Shown in pieces: positions 1-4,349 of a stretch of DNA of 7,050 nt (its first letter is position 1; the number at the start of each line of letters is the position of its first letter). The stretch is from Betaproteobacteria bacterium (GTDB lineage Bacteria > Pseudomonadota > Gammaproteobacteria > Burkholderiales > Ferrovaceae), in the NCBI GenBank assembly GCA_028870615.1, contig JAGWPH010000189.1, forward strand, positions 1-7,050. Direction: 5' to 3'. The notes below the pieces were generated by a model. That model worked only from the letters and a program-made list of their open reading frames with translations, did not search any database and was not told where the DNA came from. The position numbers and the translations under genes are program-made.

Positions 1-1
1 C

Positions 2-700
2 ACTCCCAACGGTCATAAAGTCACCCTGTTTCTGGAAGAAACGGGATTGCCTTATCGCATCATCCCGGTCAACATCAGTGTCGGCGACCAGTTCAAGCCC
101 GAGTTTCTTGCCATCGCTCCCAACAACCGCATTCCTGCCCTGGTGGATCATGACCCTGTAGGAGGTGGCGCGCCCATTTCCATTTTTGAGTCCGGTGCGA
201 TCCTGCTATATCTTGCCGAAAAATCCGGCCAGTTCATTCCAACCGACCAGCGCGGTCGCGTGGAAGTACTGCAATGGTTGTTCTGGCAAATGGGGGGATT
301 GGGCCCCATGCTGGGACAGAACCATCACTTCAAGCAATACGCGCCGGAAGTCATTCCCTACGCCATTAACCGCTACGTCAACGAAACCAACCGCTTGTAC
401 GGTGTGCTCGATCGGCGCCTCTGCGACCGGCCCTTCGTCGCCGGGGAAACCTATTCCATCGCCGACATGGCGGCCTATCCCTGGATCGTCCCCCATCAAC
501 GGCAAGGGCAGGATCTCAACCAGTTCCCCCATTTGAAGCGCTGGTTTGAAACCATTGCAGCGCGTCCTGCCACTGTGCAGGCCTACGACATCGCCAGGCG
601 CGTCAATACCCAACCCACCGTCAATGAAGAGGCCAAAAAGATCCTGTTTGGACAAACTGCGGCAGTCGTCAGCCCGGCAAAGGAAGGTAAACCCTCATGA
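2..700 (+). CDS. Glutathione S-transferase, YfcG/YghU (Nu-class) type, 5'-truncated by window edge
   Basis: This is a cytosolic glutathione-dependent enzyme. Nu-class relatives such as E. coli YfcG act mainly as GSH/GSSG-dependent disulfide-bond reductases and peroxidases. The reading frame is open from position 2, so the TTG at 47 is internal, not the start. In-window residues begin TPNGHKVTLFLEE; the T and N (residues 1 and 3) align with YfcG Thr9 and Asn11, which contact glutathione. About eight N-terminal residues are therefore missing. The thioredoxin-like domain continues through NNRIPALVDH (41-50) and the gamma-glutamyl-binding FESGAI (62-67). The helical C-terminal domain carries the hallmark GGLGPMLGQNHHF (98-110) and YSIADMAAYPW (151-161). 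There are 232 residues in the window, so about 240 in full, close to the family norm. It overlaps the next gene by 4 nt (ATGA), indicating co-transcription. The family call is firm; the physiological substrate is unknown. Confidence 0.93.
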   Translation, partial: TPNGHKVTLFLEETGLPYRIIPVNISVGDQFKPEFLAIAPNNRIPALVDHDPVGGGAPISIFESGAILLYLAEKSGQFIPTDQRGRVEVLQWLFWQMGGLGPMLGQNHHFKQYAPEVIPYAINRYVNETNRLYGVLDRRLCDRPFVAGETYSIADMAAYPWIVPHQRQGQDLNQFPHLKRWFETIAARPATVQAYDIARRVNTQPTVNEEAKKILFGQTAAVVSPAKEGKPS

Positions 701-1110
701 AAAATTCTCTCAAGCCCGGCATTCGCGCTACTCATACCTTTACCGTGCCTTCCAGCAAAACTGTGCCGGCGCTGTATCCCGAAGCACCAGAATTTGTTGT
801 CATGCCTGAAGTATTTGCCACCGGGTTTCTGGTGGGGTTTCTGGAATGGGCCTGCATCAGGGCCATCAACCCGCATCTGGACTGGCCGCAAGAAATGACC
901 CTGGGCACCCATATCGATGTCAGTCACGAAGCGGCCACCCCCCCAGGCCGGGAAGTGACCGCCACGGTGACATTAGTTGAAGTAGATGGGAAACGCCTGG
1001 TCTTTGAGGTAGAGGCGCATGACGGAATTGCCGTCATTTCACGCGGCAGGCACCAAAGGCACATCATCGATCGGGACAAGTTTCTGGCCCGGCTACAGGC
1101 TTCGCGTTAA
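697..1110 (+). CDS. Hot-dog thioesterase, fluoroacetyl-CoA thioesterase (FlK)-like
   Basis: A 137-residue single-domain hot-dog thioesterase that probably hydrolyses a short acyl-CoA. It matches Streptomyces FlK (139 aa, from memory) along its whole length: SSKTVPALYPEAPEF, PEVFATGFLVGFLEWACIRA and SHEAATPPG are shared-type blocks. The FlK catalytic residues Thr42, Glu50 and His76 correspond to Thr42, Glu50 and His77 here, so the enzyme should be active. Of the two lid phenylalanines of FlK, Phe33 is kept, but position 36 is Met, which may change substrate choice. The ATG overlaps the stop of the GST gene as ATGA, and AGGAAGG at 681-687 lies 9 nt upstream, supporting this start. Some databases label such proteins vaguely as thioesterase family protein. 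Fluoroacetate resistance is not implied; the true substrate is unknown. The stop TAA overlaps the stop of the convergent gene. Confidence 0.85.
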   Translation: MKNSLKPGIRATHTFTVPSSKTVPALYPEAPEFVVMPEVFATGFLVGFLEWACIRAINPHLDWPQEMTLGTHIDVSHEAATPPGREVTATVTLVEVDGKRLVFEVEAHDGIAVISRGRHQRHIIDRDKFLARLQASR

Positions 1111-2228
1111 TCCACTTTTCGGAAGGGGCCGTGTTCTTCGAGCTCCTGACGGTAATGTTCAATACCCAGCGACTCGCGTTGCAGAAATCGGGTAATGGCA
1201 TCGGAGAAGCGTGCATCCGCCATGCGATGCAATGAAACCGTACGCTCTGGCAACAACCCGCGTGCAAGCTTGTGCTCGCCTTGGGCACCACCTTCAAATA
1301 CCGCAATCCGGTGCGCGATGCAAAACGCAATCGTTTGGTAATAACACGTTTCAAAATGCAGGCCGGGAACATATTCCAGCGCGCCCCAATAGCGTCCATA
1401 GGCCCGCTCCCGGCCCCATAGATTGAGCGCACAAGCAATGGGCCGGTCTTCCCGTAACGCCATGATCAGACAGACCTGATCCCCCATGTCCCGCCCCAGA
1501 CGAGAAAAAAAGTCCGTGTTGAGATACGGGTTGGTGCCATGTTGTTGATAAGTATGCTGATAACAGCGCTCAAAAAACAGCCAGTCCCGCGCGCGAATCT
1601 GCGCACCCGTCCGCCATTCAAAGGTGACCCCGGCTTCTGCCACACGCCGGCGTTCCTGTTTAATTTTTTTGCGCTTGTCGTGATTCAACGTTGCCAAAAA
1701 ACCATCGAAGTCACGATACCCCGCGTTTCGCCAATGAAATTGCACCCCTTCGCGCAGGCTCAAGCCCGCCTCGATAAAATCAGGCCAGTCGTTTTCGTGG
1801 GGAAACAAGACGTGCACGGAAGAGGCATTGAGGTTGGCGCGCAAGGACTCCAGTCCGCTCACCAGGAGATGGCGTACTTCAGGATCCGCAGCAAGAATGC
1901 GCGGACCAGGAATGGGGGTAAAAGGCACGGCAACCAGAATCTTGGGATAGTAGTGCAACCCCTGGCGCCGATAAGCCTCGGCCCAGGCCCAGTCAAACAC
2001 GAACTCGCCATAAGAATGGTATTTCTCGTAGGCTGGCAGCGCTCCGACCACGGCCCCATGCTGCCTGACCACCAAATAGCGCGGCACCCAGCCGGTTGCC
2101 GGAGAAGCGCAACCGCTTTCATGCAAGGCTTGCAAAAAAGCGTGCTGCAAAGGCGGGGACTCTCCGGCCAAAGCATTCCAATGAGCCGGATCGAGCTGTG
2201 CCAACGAATCCAGCACCTCCAGCTGCAT
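1107..2228 (-). CDS. FemAB-like / GNAT-fold acyltransferase family protein (PF04339, DUF482)
   Basis: A 373-residue protein of the FemAB_like family, built on an acyl-CoA N-acyltransferase fold and often annotated as GNAT family N-acetyltransferase or peptidoglycan-biosynthesis-like. The biochemical role is unestablished. Family blocks visible are YEKYHSYGEFVFDWAWAEAY (67-86), the basic stretch NHDKRKKIKQERRR (182-195), GRYWGALEYVPGLHFETCYYQ (278-298) and FEGGAQGEHKLARG (311-324), followed by P-x2-T-x-S-x-H. No signal peptide or membrane segment is evident, so it should be cytoplasmic. It is the last gene of the minus-strand unit. Its ATG lies 3 nt after the stop of the DUF2237 gene in the same frame, with AAGGTG as a plausible ribosome-binding site inside the upstream coding end. 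Its stop overlaps the thioesterase stop head-on. The family call is strong; peptidoglycan crosslinking should not be assumed, as true FemX/MurM proteins differ. Confidence 0.88.
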   Translation of the reverse strand: MQLEVLDSLAQLDPAHWNALAGESPPLQHAFLQALHESGCASPATGWVPRYLVVRQHGAVVGALPAYEKYHSYGEFVFDWAWAEAYRRQGLHYYPKILVAVPFTPIPGPRILAADPEVRHLLVSGLESLRANLNASSVHVLFPHENDWPDFIEAGLSLREGVQFHWRNAGYRDFDGFLATLNHDKRKKIKQERRRVAEAGVTFEWRTGAQIRARDWLFFERCYQHTYQQHGTNPYLNTDFFSRLGRDMGDQVCLIMALREDRPIACALNLWGRERAYGRYWGALEYVPGLHFETCYYQTIAFCIAHRIAVFEGGAQGEHKLARGLLPERTVSLHRMADARFSDAITRFLQRESLGIEHYRQELEEHGPFRKVD

Positions 2229-2231
2229 GAA

Positions 2232-2597
2232 TCAATGCACCTTGAAGGCGTGGTGCTGCAAGTCCTCCAAGGCGATAACCTCAAGTGCCTTATGATGGGT
2301 GCTCTCCAGAATCACATAGGGTGCCATGCCCGCTTCCAGCGCTTCCTGCCAGCGCGCCGCACAGAGGCACCAACGATCCCCTTCCTTCAACCCGGAAAAC
2401 CCAAAAGCCGGCATGGGCGTGCTCAGGTCGTTGCCCCGGGCTTTGCTAAATTCCAGAAACTCACTGGTCAAAACCACGCACACCGTATGTCGCCCGAGAT
2501 CCTCGGGGCCCGTTCGGCAGCAACCATCCCGGTAAAAACCAGTTTTTGGATTCATGGAACATGGCAACAAAGGGCTGCCCAGTACATTGAAATCCAT
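2232..2597 (-). CDS. DUF2237 family protein
   Basis: A 121-residue member of DUF2237, small soluble bacterial proteins of unknown function. Recognition rests on near-complete coverage of the family pattern: NVLGSPLLPCS (4-14), TGFYRDGCCRTGPEDLGRHT (19-38), FLEFSKARGNDLSTP (47-61), the signature GDRWCLCAARWQEALEAG (73-90), and LESTHHKALEVI (98-109). It has six cysteines (13, 26, 27, 40, 77, 79). The paired CC and CxC arrangements could bind metal or be redox-active, but that is inference. The start ATG lies 3 nt downstream of the regulator stop, and AGGAG sits about 10 nt upstream within the regulator's last codons. It lies between the regulator and the FemAB-like gene and is almost certainly co-transcribed with both. 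No function can be assigned from the sequence. Confidence 0.9.
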   Translation of the reverse strand: MDFNVLGSPLLPCSMNPKTGFYRDGCCRTGPEDLGRHTVCVVLTSEFLEFSKARGNDLSTPMPAFGFSGLKEGDRWCLCAARWQEALEAGMAPYVILESTHHKALEVIALEDLQHHAFKVH

Positions 2598-2600
2598 TAA

Positions 2601-3680
2601 TCACGCTCTCCTGAAGGGAAACGCCTCGTCCACGGTCTGGATCAGGCCCATATTGGCGGCATCATAGCCTGCAATCGTATCCACCTCGGCATGAAATACC
2701 GAGGACTGCAAAATTTCGAGAATCGGGGCGAAGCGTGGATCTGTTAACAAAGCCTCGCTGCAGACATAAAAATAACGTTCGGTGAGGATCGGCACAAAAT
2801 CCAGGTCGAATTTACGCGCTCCCGTTTCAACCCCCATGCCCACGTCCGCTTTGCCACTGGCAATATAAGCTCCGATCGCGGCATGGGTAAATTCGACATT
2901 GTCGTAACCGTTAATGAGTTTAGGTTCAATTTTTTGCTGCCCCAGCAATAACTCCAGGATACCGCGCGTCCCGGACCCTGGCTGGCGATTGACAAACAAA
3001 ATCTCCGGGCGCAGCAAGTCAGGCAGGGACCAGATATTTTTGGGGTTGCCCTTGGCCACCATCAAACCCTGACGCCGTGTGGCAAGATTAATCAGACGCG
3101 CATCGGGAGCAAAAGATTTTTCGATGCGTCCGAAGACGATTTTTTCCAACCCGCCGATGGGCACATGAAACCCCGCCACATCACACACCTGGCGGTGAAA
3201 GGACTCCAGCGACTCCGCACTGCCCCGATAGTTGAGATCGAGAGGAATTCCCACCTTCTGCAACCGGTCATACAAGGCAGCAACCGCAAAACCATGACTG
3301 GCATACATGCGAATCACACGTCGTGCCCGGCTCATGGTGGCCTCAATATCCTCGCTGATTTCCGAGCCAATGCTGTCAAGCAGGGGACCCAGACGCGCCC
3401 GGGTACGTTTTTCGGCCCACACCAGCCGCTGTCCCAGTTCGGTCAAGCGCGAACCCCGACCTGGCACGGTTTCGAGAACCAGCCCTCCCAGAGTTTTTTG
3501 CAGGCTCTCGATCAAATTCCAGGCATGGCGGTACGACAACCCCTCTGCTGCGCTGGCTTCCTTCATGTTGCGCGAAGTTTCTATGGCCAGGAGCAAGCGC
3601 AAAGCGCGTGAAAATGGAATGAACGGGCTGGAGGCGGAACTGCCGGCCAGTAAGTACTCGGGTTCGACGGTAATCTTCAT
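2601..3680 (-). CDS. ModE-like HTH transcriptional regulator with PBP-like sensor domain; likely regulator of the fds operon
   Basis: A 359-residue cytosolic transcription factor. Residues about 24-90 form a ModE/LysR-like winged helix: SRALRLLLAIETSRNMKEAS, then LSYRHAWNLIESLQ as recognition helix, a VPGRGSRLTELGQRL wing, and a possible linker helix to about 118. Residues about 122-350 resemble the PBP_like (PF12727) ligand domain: RMYASHGFAVAALYDRL (124-140), ILFVNRQPGSGTRGILELLL (227-246), HAAIGAYIASGKADVGMGVE (266-285) and LDFVPILTERYFYVCSEALL (293-312). Such domains relate to molybdate/tungstate or substrate-binding proteins. It is divergent from fdsG across 192 nt, the usual place for a local regulator; in Ralstonia eutropha the fds operon is controlled by FdsR, but I cannot confirm from sequence alone that this is its ortholog. 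The ligand could be formate, molybdate or a molybdenum-cofactor-related molecule. No good Shine-Dalgarno precedes the ATG, though it is the best start because the family motifs begin soon after. Confidence 0.87.
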   Translation of the reverse strand: MKITVEPEYLLAGSSASSPFIPFSRALRLLLAIETSRNMKEASAAEGLSYRHAWNLIESLQKTLGGLVLETVPGRGSRLTELGQRLVWAEKRTRARLGPLLDSIGSEISEDIEATMSRARRVIRMYASHGFAVAALYDRLQKVGIPLDLNYRGSAESLESFHRQVCDVAGFHVPIGGLEKIVFGRIEKSFAPDARLINLATRRQGLMVAKGNPKNIWSLPDLLRPEILFVNRQPGSGTRGILELLLGQQKIEPKLINGYDNVEFTHAAIGAYIASGKADVGMGVETGARKFDLDFVPILTERYFYVCSEALLTDPRFAPILEILQSSVFHAEVDTIAGYDAANMGLIQTVDEAFPFRRA

Positions 3681-3700
3681 GGCTAACTTGTAATAAATTG

Positions 3701-3793
3701 CAATTATATTAAGGGATTCAGCATTGACTTTATCCTATAACAGGCATAACCTGGTGAAAACAAACTACTATGCTGCTTTAAGCGTCAATTATA
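3701..3793 (+). repeat. Pair of CAATTATA direct repeats (3701-3708 and 3786-3793)
   Basis: The 8-mer CAATTATA occurs at 3701-3708 near the regulator start and at 3786-3793 near the fds promoter, 85 bp apart (about eight helical turns). Each has a TTGCA word within a few bases. The arrangement would suit two operator half-sites bound by one looping regulator, but an 8-mer repeat in AT-rich DNA is weak evidence. Confidence 0.5.
3703..3708 (-). promoter_or_regulatory. Candidate -10 box (TATAAT) for the regulator unit
   Basis: On the minus strand this reads as a perfect TATAAT, 22 nt before the regulator ATG. No convincing -35 hexamer is found at 16-18 nt spacing. Use of this box would give a leader of only about 15 nt, which agrees with the missing Shine-Dalgarno. 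It overlaps the palindrome AATTGCAATT and one CAATTATA copy, so binding there could produce autoregulation. In AT-rich DNA a chance match is quite possible. Confidence 0.35.
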
Positions 3794-3795
3794 AG

Positions 3796-3810
3796 TTGCA
3801 TTGCATTGCA
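3796..3810 (+). repeat. Three tandem copies of TTGCA
   Basis: TTGCA occurs three times end to end, with units starting at 3796, 3801 and 3806, directly upstream of the candidate fds -10 box. Further TTGCA words occur at 3698-3702 and 3829-3833 in the same intergenic region. The array may be part of a protein-binding site or simple slippage; only the repeat itself is certain. Confidence 0.8.
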
Positions 3811-3814
3811 TAAT
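3809..3814 (+). promoter_or_regulatory. Candidate -10 box (CATAAT) for the fds operon
   Basis: CATAAT matches the sigma-70 -10 consensus at five of six positions and lies 64 nt before the fdsG TTG. The hexamer 17 nt upstream (CAATTA) is not a -35 box, as is typical of activator-dependent promoters. The box sits at the end of the TTGCA tandem repeat. Another possible -10 is TATAAC at 3736-3741, also without a -35. This is a tentative call. Confidence 0.3.
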
Positions 3815-3816
3815 AC

Positions 3817-3848
3817 AGCTGTGGGACCTTGCAGTACAGCGCACAGCT
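3817..3848 (+). repeat. Inverted repeat AGCTGTG / CACAGCT in the fds leader
   Basis: Seven perfectly complementary bases (3817-3823 and 3842-3848) flank an 18-nt loop, 10 nt upstream of the fdsG ribosome-binding site. If transcription starts near 3820 the stem would lie in or overlap the mRNA leader. There is no U-tract, so it is not a terminator. TACAGC is also repeated directly at 3814-3819 and 3835-3840, 21 bp apart. It may be an operator or a weak RNA hairpin. Confidence 0.4.
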
Positions 3849-3858
3849 TGAATTGTCT

Positions 3859-3865
3859 GGAGGAG
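3859..3865 (+). promoter_or_regulatory. Strong Shine-Dalgarno GGAGGAG for fdsG
   Basis: GGAGGAG ends 7 nt before the TTG at 3873 but 16 nt before the ATG at 3882. The spacing decides for TTG as the fdsG start. Confidence 0.8.
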
Positions 3866-3872
3866 AATCGCC

Positions 3873-4349
3873 TTGAATTCAATGACTGCCCGGGAAGCAC
3901 AAGCCGTCGAAGCGGCCCTTGACCGTTTTCAGGATGAGCAAGGCGCCCTTTTGCCACTGTTGCATGCCGTACAGGATACTCTGGGGTACATCCCCAAGCA
4001 GGCTACCCCGACCATTGCCAGCGCCTTCAACCTTTCCCGCGCTGAAGTGCACGGGGTCATCACTTATTACCATCATTTCCGCCAAACCGAGCCGGCCCAG
4101 CACAAGCTGGCCCTCTGCCAGGCCGAGGCCTGCCAGGCCCGAGGTTGCCGCTCGCTGACTGAAAAAGCGGAAGCTGCCTTGGGCTGCAACCTCGGCGAAC
4201 ATACGAAAGACAACCGCTGGGAACTGGAACCCGTGTACTGCCTTGGGCTTTGCGCCAGCGGCCCAGCCATGGAGCTGGATGGCAAATTGTACGCTCGCGT
4301 CACGCCTGAGCGTCTGGAATCGCTGATTCGCAAGAAGGAATTATCATGA
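3873..4349 (+). CDS. fdsG: NAD-dependent formate dehydrogenase gamma subunit (NuoE-like, [2Fe-2S])
   Basis: The gamma subunit of the soluble NAD+-linked formate dehydrogenase, homologous to NuoE of complex I. It is 158 residues with an N-terminal helical part (about 8-60, with LLHAVQDTLGYIP at 29-41 and LSRAEVHGVITYYHHF at 54-69) and a thioredoxin-like [2Fe-2S] domain. The four cluster ligands are visible in the NuoE pattern: Cys82-x4-Cys87 (LCQAEACQARGC) and Cys123-x3-Cys127 (VYCLGLCASGPA). The start is the TTG at 3873, chosen because GGAGGAG is 7 nt away; the ATG at 3882 would remove only three residues. It overlaps fdsB by ATGA at 4346-4349, so translation is probably coupled. Identity as FdsG rather than NuoE or a hydrogenase HoxE-like subunit follows from the downstream genes. 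Confidence 0.94.
   Translation: MNSMTAREAQAVEAALDRFQDEQGALLPLLHAVQDTLGYIPKQATPTIASAFNLSRAEVHGVITYYHHFRQTEPAQHKLALCQAEACQARGCRSLTEKAEAALGCNLGEHTKDNRWELEPVYCLGLCASGPAMELDGKLYARVTPERLESLIRKKELS

Larger units (their letters stand above)
3681..3872. promoter_or_regulatory. Divergent control region between the regulator gene and fdsG
   Basis: This 192-nt non-coding stretch is distinctly more AT-rich than the flanking genes and must hold the promoters for both divergent units. It contains several short symmetric or repeated elements, some listed separately: the palindrome AATTGCAATT (3696-3705), TTAT-N3-ATAA (3730-3740) directly followed by CAGG-N5-CCTG (3741-3753), two copies of CAATTATA, three tandem TTGCA units and a leader inverted repeat. 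TTGACT at 3724-3729 resembles a -35 box for rightward transcription, but the hexamer 17 nt on (TAACCT) is poor. Which elements bind the regulator cannot be decided by reading. Confidence 0.75.

Noticed and set aside
206..655. 149-codon minus-strand open frame opposite the GST gene
   Set aside because: It lies wholly within a conserved GST coding region and shows no family motif or ribosome-binding context.
47..700. TTG at 47 as the start of the GST gene
   Set aside because: The frame is open upstream to position 2 and encodes the conserved TPNGHKVTLFLEE glutathione-site segment, so the gene begins before the window.
1539..2600. 353-codon plus-strand open frame antisense to the FemAB-like and DUF2237 genes
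   Set aside because: The translation is rich in low-complexity, shadow-like composition with no recognisable motif, while both opposite-strand genes have clear family signatures.
3786..3833. Sigma-54 promoter suggested by repeated TTGCA (-12-like) words
   Set aside because: None of the TTGCA copies has the required GG about 10 bases upstream of its GC.
3817..3848. Rho-independent terminator
   Set aside because: The 7-bp stem has an 18-nt loop and no following T-tract, and it lies upstream of a gene start.
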